A DNA stretch of 48,068 bases, taken from NCBI GenBank assembly GCA_034436375.1, contig DAOTVS010000175.1:1-48068 (forward strand). The letters are read 5' to 3'. The notes below the pieces were generated by a model, which did no database searches, was not told where the DNA came from, and was given only the letters and a program-made list of their open reading frames with translations. The stretch is from DAOTVS01 sp034436375. GTDB taxonomy: Bacteria > Chloroflexota > Anaerolineae > SpSt-313. The first letter of the stretch is position 1. Each line of letters opens with the position of its first letter. A program made the position numbers and the translations under genes. This document shows, piece by piece, positions 7,282 to 16,378 of this stretch.

Positions 7282-9165
7282 TCAAGGCAAAGACAACGCG
7301 CCTACATCGTATAGCGCAATATTCCCGCTATCAAAGATCCGGCCGATCTGCGGTATACGGTCGAATTTGTCGAGCGCGGCGGGGTCTATCGGCATATGGG
7401 GCGAAGGGTTGCGTTCGCCCTCTTCAAAATAGGTCCCCAGCATGGGCAGCCCGCTGGCCCACCTCTCATCGGTGAGCACATAGCGGACGTGCCCACTTTG
7501 CAGGATGGCCTGTTCCGTGGCGCCCAGGTCCTCCGAGAAGAAGATCAGCGGCACATGGCCATCGGCATTGCTGCTTGTGATCGGCTGCTGCCCGCCGTAT
7601 GAGCCCATCAGCAGCCGGTCGGTGCGGTCTGTGATCAGCCTCTGATCCGGCGGCAAATGGCCGTGCGCCCAGGTGGCTGCAGCAACACTTTCCGGGTTAA
7701 CTGCCAGCGGCCGGTATGGCTGCGGCATACGTTGGCTGGCCGGCAACCCCATCACCGTCCCCCCAAAAAAGGCGACAGCCAGGCAGGCGGTCAGCAAGGC
7801 TGTGCTGTGCTGCGGCCAATGCGCACCGCTTGCTATGCCAGCCCATCCTCTGGCGGCCACATAGGCGACCCCGATAAAGAACACAGCGGCAACCCGGCTC
7901 GCCACCTCAACCCCCGGCCCTACCAGGCGGAGCGCATTGAACATGAAGTACAGGAGAGCCATGCCGGCCAGAGCCAGCGGAGTAGCGCCCTCCTTCCGCT
8001 CTCGCCAGGCCCCGATCAAGCCAACGATTGACCCGGCGATGATGACGAGCATGTCGGCATAGGCAGCGCATTGCTCCCATAGCGCTCGCTGCTCACCCTC
8101 ATAGGACTGAAACGGCAACCGGCCTGCGCCCAGGCCGTGGAACACCTTGACCAGGCCCCTGACCGCGCTGCCCACGTTTTCATCGAGATAGGGTATCGTC
8201 GGCTCTGCCACGAACAGGAGCCATAACAGGGTAGCGGCCAGGGCCGCGTCAGCCACCGCGAGGCGGCCTATCCAGAACTTGCGGTCGCTTCGGGTGCAGA
8301 GGCTCGCGAACGCCCAAAGACAGAGGAACCCGGTGAGCGCATAGGCCGTCGCATGGTGGGTGATGGTGGTGGCCGCCAGGCCCAGCAGCGTTGCCAGGGT
8401 CAGCAAGGCGCGGCTGCCGCCGGTCGCCTGTTCCCGCCGCACAGCGGTGTACACGGTGAAGACAGCCAGAGGCAATGCTAACGATTCGTAAGCGAACTGG
8501 GCATCGAAGAGGACAAAGCTCTGGTTCGTCATATAGAGCACACAGCCCAACGCCGCCAGCCGTGCCGAGCGGGTCACGGCCTCCAACAGCAGATAGAGTG
8601 AGAGCACCAGCACCAGCCGGCCCACACCGATCACCAGTGTGCCCGCGCCAAAGATCCCCAGGGCAGGGCCAAGCTGGGCAATGGCGGCAGTCACCGTCTC
8701 CAGGCCGGGGTAAAGTGGGCTGATCGACAACAGGGGATTCCTCAGGAAAAGGTGATGGCCCTGTATGAGATCGATGGCAGTGCGCCAGTGTATCAGCTCA
8801 TCCTGCTCGATGAAGATGGCCGGGCTGTGCATGAATTTGATCAGGTAGAGCCCCAGCCCGAGCATGGCAATCAGGCCCAGGCGCTCCGACCGGGCCGCTG
8901 TGGCCGAAATGGCCCGGCCGGCAGCCGGCACGAAGAGGATCAGGGCGCCGGACCAGAACAGTACCTCGGCCCCTCCCACTCTGTTGCGGGCGGCGGCATA
9001 GGAAAGGGAGATCAGCAGCACGCCCAGGGCCGCTACGAGGCCCAACTGGGGCAACATGCCGTAGGCTACGTCAGTGTGGGCGCGGCTCGCGCGCCCCTCG
9101 ACTGTCAATGCGTTTCCAGTCGCGCCGGCCATGCTCCTGTCGTCTAGCGCCAAGTCTGGGTGCAT
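7282..9165 (-). CDS. Large GT-C-like integral membrane protein (possible glycosyltransferase or polymerase)
   Basis: 627 residues from an ATG at 9165, chosen because GGAGG lies 4 nt upstream and just after the preceding stop. An ATG at 9192 (AGGAG 2 nt upstream) is possible and would overlap the preceding gene. About 11-13 hydrophobic helices are seen. After the third comes an acidic loop, FIEQDELIHWRTAIDL, resembling the DE/ED catalytic loop of GT-C enzymes that use lipid-phosphate sugar donors. A ~110-residue soluble C-terminal domain follows the last helices (RLITDRTDRLLMGSYGGQQP). It may be a transferase or the missing polymerase of this locus; the sequence cannot decide. Confidence 0.72.
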   Translation of the reverse strand: MHPDLALDDRSMAGATGNALTVEGRASRAHTDVAYGMLPQLGLVAALGVLLISLSYAAARNRVGGAEVLFWSGALILFVPAAGRAISATAARSERLGLIAMLGLGLYLIKFMHSPAIFIEQDELIHWRTAIDLIQGHHLFLRNPLLSISPLYPGLETVTAAIAQLGPALGIFGAGTLVIGVGRLVLVLSLYLLLEAVTRSARLAALGCVLYMTNQSFVLFDAQFAYESLALPLAVFTVYTAVRREQATGGSRALLTLATLLGLAATTITHHATAYALTGFLCLWAFASLCTRSDRKFWIGRLAVADAALAATLLWLLFVAEPTIPYLDENVGSAVRGLVKVFHGLGAGRLPFQSYEGEQRALWEQCAAYADMLVIIAGSIVGLIGAWRERKEGATPLALAGMALLYFMFNALRLVGPGVEVASRVAAVFFIGVAYVAARGWAGIASGAHWPQHSTALLTACLAVAFFGGTVMGLPASQRMPQPYRPLAVNPESVAAATWAHGHLPPDQRLITDRTDRLLMGSYGGQQPITSSNADGHVPLIFFSEDLGATEQAILQSGHVRYVLTDERWASGLPMLGTYFEEGERNPSPHMPIDPAALDKFDRIPQIGRIFDSGNIALYDVGALSLP

Positions 9166-9176
9166 CTCGCCTCCGT

Positions 9177-10562
9177 TCAATGCTTGCTCCATGTCTCCTG
9201 GCGGGGAGGCATTGTTCGCTGGTCCTGGATTTCACAAAGGGTGTACCGGTACTTGCCCGATGCGCAGGGTGCAATATCCGGTACAAACTCAAAGGTGACG
9301 GCGCAATCGCTGGCAAAGACCCTTTTCGTTTCTCGCTCGATCTCAGCCAGTTCCTCTGGCTGGGGCTCTCCTGCTTTGACGATCTGGAAGACGATCGATG
9401 TATAGTCCTTCTGTATGACCCGGAACTTCCAGACCCAATCTCTGAAATAGAGCAGATGGGTAAAGTATTCCCCATCCACCAGCGTGCCATCCCGCCTTCT
9501 AAAGGTATCCACCGTCCTGCCGGTCACCCTCTCCAGGATTTGCCCCCGCCGGCCGCAAGGGCATTGCTCTTCCGGAGAGAGCACGCCCCGGTCTCCGATG
9601 TCATAGCGGATCAGGGGCATGGCATAGTTGACGAGAGAGGTGACCAGGATTCGGCCCTCACCCCCCCTCGGCGCCGGCCGCCCGGCATCATCAACCACCT
9701 CGACATAGCTGCACCAGGGGGCTACATGCAGCCCATAATGAGCCTCGCACTCACAGGCAATATCGCCGGCTTCCCGGGAGCCATAGCGGTTATAGACTGG
9801 GCACCGGAAGACCGAGGTGATCTTTTCCCGCATGAACGGGTAAAGGGTGCCGGCGGAGGTATGAATGGCTACCTGCGGGGCCACCCTGATCCCCTCCGCC
9901 TCCACGAACCGGGCGAGCTCGTAGATGGCCTGGGCATAGGCGACGATCAGCCGCGGCGGCTGCGCGTTCAGTTGTGCGATAAAGGCGCGCATCTGCTGGG
10001 GAGTCATCCTGAAAGCATTGAAATAGGTCGTGCGGGTCAGCCAGTTGCCCAGGCGCGATTTGAGGCTCGCAGTGCCCCGCACGATATCGCGCTCCGAGCC
10101 CCACACCCAGACGGTAGGCTCACAAACATCACGCCCCGCCCACCCGAACCAGAGCAACTGCAGGGCATACACGCGATCCCAGAACTCACGGTCCTGGATG
10201 ATGCGGATCGGCTCTCCCGTGGAGCCGCCGGAGGTGTTGTAATCCCACTTGCGCTGCGGCAGATCGATCGACCGGAGTTCTGCCGAGTGCTGGCGGATGA
10301 TGCTCTTGGTCAGGATGGGAAGCTGCCGCAGGTACTCTGCCGGGTCCTCCTGAGAAGGCTCCCCGATCTGGTCCATCAGACGAGCGTAGTAGGGCACCGA
10401 CTTACAATGGGCGAGCATACGCGCCAGCAGTTGCCTGGTTCGCTCCGGGGGCACGCCGGCACGGTCTTCCTGCAGCATCTCATGGTATACGTTGCCAAGA
10501 GAACTGCCGATCAGACGGTGGTAGCCAAAGTAGGCCTTCTGCCGGAGGGTGGTTCCCGTCAT
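9177..10562 (-). CDS. PaaK/CapK-like adenylate-forming enzyme
   Basis: 461 residues from an ATG at 10562 that overlaps the upstream stop as ATGA; the frame continues to 10652 without support. The AMP-binding loop is YNTSGGSTGEPIRI, and the second core motif is YNRYGSREAGDIACEC. LIRYDIGDRG and a Cys-rich segment CPCGRRGQ also match the phenylacetate-CoA ligase (PaaK) branch. CapK-type members of this branch are common in polysaccharide loci, where their substrate is generally unknown; they presumably activate a carboxylate for transfer. Between a GT2 and a GT-C-like gene, modification of the glycan is more likely than phenylacetate catabolism. Confidence 0.87.
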   Translation of the reverse strand: MTGTTLRQKAYFGYHRLIGSSLGNVYHEMLQEDRAGVPPERTRQLLARMLAHCKSVPYYARLMDQIGEPSQEDPAEYLRQLPILTKSIIRQHSAELRSIDLPQRKWDYNTSGGSTGEPIRIIQDREFWDRVYALQLLWFGWAGRDVCEPTVWVWGSERDIVRGTASLKSRLGNWLTRTTYFNAFRMTPQQMRAFIAQLNAQPPRLIVAYAQAIYELARFVEAEGIRVAPQVAIHTSAGTLYPFMREKITSVFRCPVYNRYGSREAGDIACECEAHYGLHVAPWCSYVEVVDDAGRPAPRGGEGRILVTSLVNYAMPLIRYDIGDRGVLSPEEQCPCGRRGQILERVTGRTVDTFRRRDGTLVDGEYFTHLLYFRDWVWKFRVIQKDYTSIVFQIVKAGEPQPEELAEIERETKRVFASDCAVTFEFVPDIAPCASGKYRYTLCEIQDQRTMPPRQETWSKH

Positions 10563-11971
10563 CCTTGGCGCTCGCTTTCTTCGGCGCCAGCCATCATCGG
10601 CAGCTCGCGGTGTGGGGCAGGGATCGGCTGCGCCTGCGTTTGACGCACCCAACGGCGGCTGCGCGCATAGGCGACCGGCCCTGCCAGGTAACCCCGCAGC
10701 TCGAGCGCCACAAGCTCGCCGGGGTAGCCCGCTTTCCGCTTGTGATTCTTGGGTGACCGGGGGCTGAGGGTGTAAAGCAAGCCCGGGGGCACGCTGCCGA
10801 TCAGGCTCGGCAGCAGCCTGGGGTTCTCAAGCAAGCACTTGAGCAGGTAAGCTGTCATGCCGACGCCGTAACCATAGATCTGCTTGCGCAGCATGGCATA
10901 ATCGCGGTGGTGGGCATGGTAAATGATGGCTCCCGGCTCATAGGCAATCTGGTATTCGCTGGTGATCAACTGGACGAACAGCGCAAAATCCTCGCCGCTG
11001 CAGGCAGGGCTGCCGGCGCCCAAGGCAGGGTCGTAACCACCAAGGGCTTTCAGGACAGATGTCTTAAAGGCAGCATTGGCGCCAGACCCGAATATCCCCG
11101 CAGCAAAGGGGTACAGTCGGTCCGGTGGCCGGTTCTCGCCCAAATCAAACAAGCGCCGGCGGAACCCTTTGCTAAAGCCGCCATATTGCTCGATGAGCAA
11201 CTGTGCAGGCGTTTCGAGTTGTTGGGGCAGGATGGGCCCGGTCACGCAGGCCACACGGTCGCCCAGGCTAAAGCCGTGCACAAGCTCGCTCAGCCAATGG
11301 GGATCAGGAACAATATCATCATCGGTGATGGCGATGATCTCGCCCTGTGCCGTGGCGAGGCCACGGTTACGCGCACGTGACAGGCCCGGGCAATCCTCAC
11401 GCACATAGCGCAGATGGGGCATTCTGGCGCAGCGTTGCCGGACGATTTCCCGGGTTTCGCCATTGGCCGGCGCGTTATCAACCACGATGATCTCATATCG
11501 GGGATAGGCGAGGCCAGCCATTCCGTCCAGGCAGGCGGCGATGCTCGCCGGCCGGTTGCGTGTGCAAACGATGATGCTGACCGTGGGCGCCTGATCCAAC
11601 ATGCGCTGGCGCGCGTGCAGGCAACGTGGCCGGCCAGCCGGCGGTAGCCCGCTGGCGGTAAGACCATCTATGGCAGCCAGGCCGTCTGCCTGCAGGTGCT
11701 CCAGGATCTGGGCGCCAAGGGCGCCCCAGATCGCCTGGGCCAGCTCCTGCCCGCTTACCCCCCCATCGTGAGGCGCCAGATCAACGATGCCCAGCGGCCG
11801 GGTATGCAGGCGCGCCAGGCAGCGGATGCTGCCATAACGCCGGCCTGCTTGGGCCGGTGTGAGCACAATATCCGCAATGGGGCCTGCTACATCAACCTCG
11901 TGCAGCAGGATCGGTGCGAGCTGATCTGCATCGTGTACGTCAGTTGCCTTCACGGCTGGGTCCGCTTTCAT
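10559..11971 (-). CDS. GT2-family glycosyltransferase with N-terminal accessory domain
   Basis: 470 residues. Residues 1-125 form an accessory domain (LAPILLHEVDVAGPIADIVL, then RCLARLHTRPLGIVDL) often found ahead of GT2 domains in polysaccharide clusters. The GT-A domain begins VSIIVCTRNRPASIAACLDG, with YEIIVVDNAP and the metal-binding DXD-type motif ITDDDIVPD; a later AYEPGAIIYHAHH resembles the acceptor-side region. The enzyme inverts and uses a nucleotide sugar in the cytosol. The start has GGAG about 9 nt upstream. Its stop overlaps the PaaK-like gene. Specific sugar unknown. Confidence 0.9.
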   Translation of the reverse strand: MKADPAVKATDVHDADQLAPILLHEVDVAGPIADIVLTPAQAGRRYGSIRCLARLHTRPLGIVDLAPHDGGVSGQELAQAIWGALGAQILEHLQADGLAAIDGLTASGLPPAGRPRCLHARQRMLDQAPTVSIIVCTRNRPASIAACLDGMAGLAYPRYEIIVVDNAPANGETREIVRQRCARMPHLRYVREDCPGLSRARNRGLATAQGEIIAITDDDIVPDPHWLSELVHGFSLGDRVACVTGPILPQQLETPAQLLIEQYGGFSKGFRRRLFDLGENRPPDRLYPFAAGIFGSGANAAFKTSVLKALGGYDPALGAGSPACSGEDFALFVQLITSEYQIAYEPGAIIYHAHHRDYAMLRKQIYGYGVGMTAYLLKCLLENPRLLPSLIGSVPPGLLYTLSPRSPKNHKRKAGYPGELVALELRGYLAGPVAYARSRRWVRQTQAQPIPAPHRELPMMAGAEESERQG

Positions 11972-12005
11972 CGATGGCGCTCCGCTAACGATGTTGCATA
12001 GGGTA

Positions 12006-13010
12006 TCACCGGCTGCCCGCTGGCATCGAGTTGTAGATGGCCTTCATGGCTTCGCCCGCAGCGGAAGCTCTGAGCCATGTCCCCAGCCGGAAGCCCAACT
12101 CACCCCGGTTGGCGGCCCCGACTCTCCGCAACTGGTAAAGATCGCTGTGCAAACGGTTGCGGCCATAAGTGGTCGTCAGGGCACACCGGAACCCATTGGC
12201 CTGGATGCAGCGCCGGGAGCGCTCATCCACATCTCCCTCTCCGCCGTAGGGATATGAGAAGAGGGTAACCGGCTGCTGGAGCTCGGTCTCGATGCGGCTC
12301 TTAGAGTCTGCAATCTCAGCCCGGAGGGCCTCCGCGCTGAGCCGCGACAGGCGGCAATGTGTGACGCCGTGGGAGCCAAAGGAGATGCCGGGCGTCTTGG
12401 CCATGGCTCGCGCTTCGTCCCATGATAGCATCATATCGCTTGGGTGCGGCCGATCTGCGACCCCCATTGCACCGGTGATCGCTTCCAGCACCCTTTGCCT
12501 TTCGCCCTCTTCGACCCGGTGTAGCAAGCCCACCAGGTCATCGACGGCGCGCATCCTTGCCGCCTGATCCTGCAGTGAGTAGCGACGCTCGATCCGCAGG
12601 CCGGCTATCGAGGCCCGTAGCTCGCTGTGCGCGCCTGCTCTCACCATCCAGCTCAGCCTGTCTTCCCACTTGATAGCCCCCGTGCCGATATAGGCGGTAG
12701 CCAGGAAGAATGTCGCCGGCAAGCCAAGCTGCGCCAGAATGGGATACGCCTGCTGGTAGTTGTCTTTGTAACCGTCGTCAAAGGTGATGACCACGCTGTC
12801 TGCCGGAAGCGGCTCACCGCTCAGCACATGGGTCACATACCGGTCCAGCGAGATCACGTGGCAGTGCGCGGCCAGGTAGCGCATCTGCCGGCAAAAGTTG
12901 CCTACACTGACGATGTTCCGGGCATGAATGCCAGCATTGGCGATGGTGCCAACACTGTGGTACATCAGGATGGTCACCGTATGCGCGCCTGCCCCTTTAA
13001 CCGGCATCAT
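12006..13010 (-). CDS. Polysaccharide deacetylase (NodB domain, CE4)
   Basis: 334 residues. The NodB homology domain starts TILMYHSVG, with motif 1 ITFDDGYKDN (metal Asp at 78-79) and motif 2 FGSHGVTHCRLS (metal His 214 and 218). The later FSYPYGGEGD corresponds to motif 3. CE4 enzymes remove N- or O-acetyl groups from glycans using a divalent metal. There is no signal peptide, so action in the cytosol or on a membrane-bound intermediate is possible. GGAG precedes the start, and the gene overlaps the upstream GT2 by 14 nt. In this operon it most likely de-acetylates the polymer or its lipid-linked precursor. Confidence 0.92.
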   Translation of the reverse strand: MMPVKGAGAHTVTILMYHSVGTIANAGIHARNIVSVGNFCRQMRYLAAHCHVISLDRYVTHVLSGEPLPADSVVITFDDGYKDNYQQAYPILAQLGLPATFFLATAYIGTGAIKWEDRLSWMVRAGAHSELRASIAGLRIERRYSLQDQAARMRAVDDLVGLLHRVEEGERQRVLEAITGAMGVADRPHPSDMMLSWDEARAMAKTPGISFGSHGVTHCRLSRLSAEALRAEIADSKSRIETELQQPVTLFSYPYGGEGDVDERSRRCIQANGFRCALTTTYGRNRLHSDLYQLRRVGAANRGELGFRLGTWLRASAAGEAMKAIYNSMPAGSR

Positions 13011-14049
13011 CCCGTATCTTCTCCCCTTGAGACAGGAAACCAGGGTTGCTGCGCAAACCAGCGCCCCAACCTTCGGTCACGCGGAGAAAAGCCAGCCCCG
13101 ACAGATAACCACTCGCGGTAATCGCTACGCCGGCGGCGACAGCGCCGGCCCGTGCCAGCCCCGTCAAATCGTGACGGATGGCCGTATCGGCCAGCCCGCG
13201 CGAGAACACTCTGGGCAGGGCGCGGAGCAGATGGGCTCTTTCGGCCGACAGGCCATCCTGCGCACCAACGAGCTGCGCCACCAGCGCTTTGGAACAGCCC
13301 TCCAGGTAACAGCGAGAGCGAAAGTAGCTCCAGGTTTTCCGGTTCGCCGGAATGCTGTGATAGACCCTGGCCCGCGGCTCGTAGAGCAGGAGCGCCTCGG
13401 GGAAGCGCTGACGCAAGCGGATGCAGAGCAGGGTCTCATCACAGCCGTGAAAGTAGCCCCGCTTCCCCCCCGATTGCCAGAAGCCTGCCATCACCTGATC
13501 GTCATCTCCGACACGCCCCATGCCTTCACCAAACCCGCCCAGCTCGACCAGCACCTGCCGGCGGAAGGACATGTTGCACCCGATGAGATTGCGCACTGGC
13601 GCCCTCTGCTCTGGCAGGCCCTCATAGGTGCACCCCTGCACCCACTCAAAGCCAGCGGGGAACCATGGCGGGCGCCCGCCGCCCCACGCGGGCTCAATGG
13701 CGCCACCAACCCCGGCTACAGCATCACTCTGGTAGCCCGATTGCAGCCATTGCAGCCAGTCGGGAGCCGCCACTGCATCATCGTCGAGGAAAGCGATTAC
13801 GTCATGCCGGGCGACAGCAATGCCGGTATTCCACCCACCGCTTGAGCCGCGCGCCATACTGTTCTCGACCGCAACTGCATCAGGAAACTGCCGCCTCACT
13901 TTCGCCAGCAGGTCGGGGTTGTGATCGACCACCACGACGATCTCCTCCGGGGCCAGGCGCTGTTCCTGTACTGAAGTGATTGCAGCGACAAAAGAGTCCC
14001 AGCGCCCTTCAGTAAAGGTGCGGATGACGACAGATAACCGCATCCTCAT
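12997..14049 (-). CDS. GT2-family glycosyltransferase
   Basis: 350 residues. The GT-A domain begins LSVVIRTFTEGRWDSFVAAI, with EEIVVVVDHNPDLL, SSGGWNTGI and the DXD-type motif IAFLDDDAVAAPDWL; PEALLLYEPRARVYHSIPAN follows in the acceptor region. Members add sugars from nucleotide donors. The ATG overlaps the previous stop as ATGA. The C-terminal ~80 residues contain one or two hydrophobic stretches (GLARAGAVAAGVAITASGYL) that may anchor it to the membrane. Donor unknown. Confidence 0.9.
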   Translation of the reverse strand: MRMRLSVVIRTFTEGRWDSFVAAITSVQEQRLAPEEIVVVVDHNPDLLAKVRRQFPDAVAVENSMARGSSGGWNTGIAVARHDVIAFLDDDAVAAPDWLQWLQSGYQSDAVAGVGGAIEPAWGGGRPPWFPAGFEWVQGCTYEGLPEQRAPVRNLIGCNMSFRRQVLVELGGFGEGMGRVGDDDQVMAGFWQSGGKRGYFHGCDETLLCIRLRQRFPEALLLYEPRARVYHSIPANRKTWSYFRSRCYLEGCSKALVAQLVGAQDGLSAERAHLLRALPRVFSRGLADTAIRHDLTGLARAGAVAAGVAITASGYLSGLAFLRVTEGWGAGLRSNPGFLSQGEKIRDDAG

Positions 14050-15269
14050 GGCTGCGCCTCCTTTCGCCAGGAGACCAGAGGATGGCGCCTGTCGCCGTCC
14101 TCGCGCCGGCCCTCCAGGGCAGCGAACAGGGTGTCATACAGCGCGACGGTTTGCTCCCACGAGTGCGGATCGGCGTACCTTTTGCCACGCATGGCGGCCA
14201 ATCTCACCAGCGCGCTTCGCAAGGCGCCGGGGTCATGAGGCGGCACCAGGATCGCCCCACCATAACCGGCTACCGCCTCGGGCAGCCCGCCAACAGCGGT
14301 CACCAGTACCGGCAACCCATGGCTCATGGCTGTGTGCAGCGGCCCACTGGCAGATGAGCGGTGGTACGGCAGAACAACAGCATCCGCCCCGGCAAAGAAA
14401 GCAGCGACCTCCGCATCGCTCACGTAACGGTTCACAAATGTAATGCGATGGCGGTAGGGGCTGCGGGCGATGAGCTTGCCTGGTAGCGTCCAATGCTCCC
14501 ACGTCTCGCCGACAATTGTCAGCCAGTACCGTTCAATCTCAGCGGGCGGTATGCCATCAAAGGCTGTGATGATATCCTCGACCCCCTTGAAGGGGCGGAT
14601 GACCCCGAAATAGAGCAGGTTGCAGCAAGAGGCAGGCGCCTCACGCAGCGTACACTCTGGCCGGCAGGCGCGATGGTGATCATAAGGGCCGTGTGGAATG
14701 ACGGCAGAGGGGCGGCCTCCCAACCGGTACTCCCGGCGCACCACGGGCAGATCGTGCTCAGAGTGCACGACAAAGCCGTCTGCCAGGCGCATCAAGAGCG
14801 GCGCCAGGGTCTGCACATAAGTGCGCACCAGCGGCAAACGCGCCTCGCCGGTGTCGAGCACTTCGTGAAACTCGATAATGACCTTGGCGCCCAGGGCGCG
14901 CGCAGCCAGGGCCAGGGCGAGATAGGAATGGAGTGTGGTGCCGCTCCACCATTGAAAGATGATCACCTGCGGCTGCTCTCGCATCAAGAAAGCCAGCGCC
15001 CGGACCATACTGGGCAGCCAGTACCAGTCCACCCCGTCGAAAACCCGAATGGCGGGCAGGAATTTCTGCTCCGTCAGCCGGGCGCCGACGCGCGCCCGCC
15101 CAGGGTACAAGCGCACCGGCAGGAGCTGGCGCATCAGGATCACTGATACCCGCTGCGTCGGCGCCATAGCGTTGGCCAGGCGGATCGTGTAATAGCTCAT
15201 ACCGCTCAGGAAGCGCGTCCCTGCGCCTACCAGGCAGATTCGTTGCACCCCTGTCTCACTCATCGCCAT
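14046..15269 (-). CDS. GT4-family glycosyltransferase
   Basis: 407 residues, GT-B fold. It begins RICLVGAGTRFLSGMSYYTI, with the donor-side elements NLLYFGVIRPFKGVEDIITA, ADAVVLPYHRSSASGPLHTA and SHGLPVLVTAVGGLPE. It would transfer a sugar with retention of configuration. A second ATG at 15263 overlaps the upstream TGA as ATGA and may be the true start. Middle gene of the polysaccharide operon. Confidence 0.9.
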   Translation of the reverse strand: MAMSETGVQRICLVGAGTRFLSGMSYYTIRLANAMAPTQRVSVILMRQLLPVRLYPGRARVGARLTEQKFLPAIRVFDGVDWYWLPSMVRALAFLMREQPQVIIFQWWSGTTLHSYLALALAARALGAKVIIEFHEVLDTGEARLPLVRTYVQTLAPLLMRLADGFVVHSEHDLPVVRREYRLGGRPSAVIPHGPYDHHRACRPECTLREAPASCCNLLYFGVIRPFKGVEDIITAFDGIPPAEIERYWLTIVGETWEHWTLPGKLIARSPYRHRITFVNRYVSDAEVAAFFAGADAVVLPYHRSSASGPLHTAMSHGLPVLVTAVGGLPEAVAGYGGAILVPPHDPGALRSALVRLAAMRGKRYADPHSWEQTVALYDTLFAALEGRREDGDRRHPLVSWRKEAQP

Positions 15270-16063
15270 CGGCCAGCGATCTCGGCTGGCGCACCGGAGA
15301 GCGACCTCGGCAGCCGTTCTCTGATGATCGCGATCAGAATCGTCCAGCCTGCCTTGAGCGCATCCAACTTGGCCTCCCCGGCGATGCGCCGGTGCTCAAA
15401 GCTGGCGACTTCGACCACGTGGAGCCCCTGTCGGGCCGCCCGGATGTTGCCGATGATTTCGCAGGCCCAGCCATCCATCTCCAGGGCCAACGCGTCGAGA
15501 TGGCGCCGCCACGAGGCATTATAGCCGTAGGTGATATCAGTATAGTGGGTGCCGAAGAGAAGGTTGGCCAGCATAACGAGCAGCCTGTTGCCCAGGCGCC
15601 GCACCCAGGGCATATCTACCGTGCCGCCACCCTGCAGGAAGCGCGACCCCTTGGCCAGGCCCGCGCCGGCCAGCAAAGCGCCGACAAAGGCGGGAATCTC
15701 TGCCGGATCGGTGGAGCCATCTGCATCCAGCATGACAATGATATCGCCCGTGGCAGCCTGGCACCCGGCTCGCAGGGCAGCGCCCTTGCCCCGCCCTTTC
15801 TGGGTGACGACGCGGATGCCCGGGCAGAGAGCGCGGGCTACCGATACGGTCTGATCTGTCGAGTGCCCATCCACGAGGATCACTTCGTCCACCCAGCTGG
15901 GGATTCTGGGCAATACATGGGGCAGATTCTCGGCCTCATTCAGGGCCGGGATCAGAACGCTGATCGTGGGCCAACCCACGCTGGGAACAGGGTGCGACGG
16001 CGCACAGCTGGGGGATGCCTCTCTCAAGGCAGGGGACATCGTTTCTGAATAACCCCATGCCAT
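15260..16063 (-). CDS. GT2-family glycosyltransferase (polyprenyl-phosphate mannosyltransferase-like), first gene of operon
   Basis: 267 residues, start ATG 16063 with AGGAGG 6 nt upstream. The GT-A core is ISVLIPALNEAENLPHVLPR, then VDEVILVDGHSTDQTVSVAR, GRGKGAALRAG and DIIVMLDADGSTDP, the pattern of DPM1-like enzymes that load a sugar onto polyprenyl phosphate. There are no membrane helices beyond weak stretches. If the family guess is right, it makes the lipid-linked donor used by the GT-C-like protein at 7282-9165. It heads the ten-gene operon and has its own promoter in the divergent region. Confidence 0.88.
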   Translation of the reverse strand: MAWGYSETMSPALREASPSCAPSHPVPSVGWPTISVLIPALNEAENLPHVLPRIPSWVDEVILVDGHSTDQTVSVARALCPGIRVVTQKGRGKGAALRAGCQAATGDIIVMLDADGSTDPAEIPAFVGALLAGAGLAKGSRFLQGGGTVDMPWVRRLGNRLLVMLANLLFGTHYTDITYGYNASWRRHLDALALEMDGWACEIIGNIRAARQGLHVVEVASFEHRRIAGEAKLDALKAGWTILIAIIRERLPRSLSGAPAEIAGRWR

Positions 16064-16229
16064 GCCAATACCTCCTGCACGAATCTAGACTGCGCCTGGG
16101 CGTTATTTCAGCAAAGACGCCAATGGGTATGGGGGCTGTGGATCCACATGGGCGATCACGAAGGATCCGGAGGGGAAGCGAGAGTTCCATGAGAACGCCA
16201 AGCCGGGCATCTCTGACCGACACGTTTAT

Positions 16230-16259
16230 ATTATCAGGGTTGGGTAACGATTGCGTTAA
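16230..16259 (-). promoter_or_regulatory. Promoter of the polysaccharide operon
   Basis: Minus strand: TTAACG, 18-nt spacer, GATAAT. The local A+T content is much higher than in the genes around it. The predicted 5' leader is about 160 nt and contains the palindrome GTGGATCCAC (16138-16147). Confidence 0.5.
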
Positions 16260-16343
16260 TAAAGAGTGTGTATTGAGTGAAGAACTGGCCTGGCCGAGGT
16301 GCCGGCGGCAGCCCAACGGATGACGGTACGCGTGCAGATTTCT

Positions 16344-16372
16344 TTGACAAATCGATTCCGATGTGTTACACT
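16344..16372 (+). promoter_or_regulatory. Strong sigma-70-like promoter (plus strand)
   Basis: TTGACA at 16344-16349, 17-nt spacer, TACACT at 16367-16372. Transcription should start near 16379, about 170 nt before a canonical terminator. Confidence 0.72.
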
Positions 16373-16378
16373 GGAATT

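Noticed and set aside
12928..13845. Long plus-strand frame of about 305 codons
   Set aside because: It runs antisense to the deacetylase and GT2 genes, whose motifs are intact; this is a typical GC-rich shadow frame.
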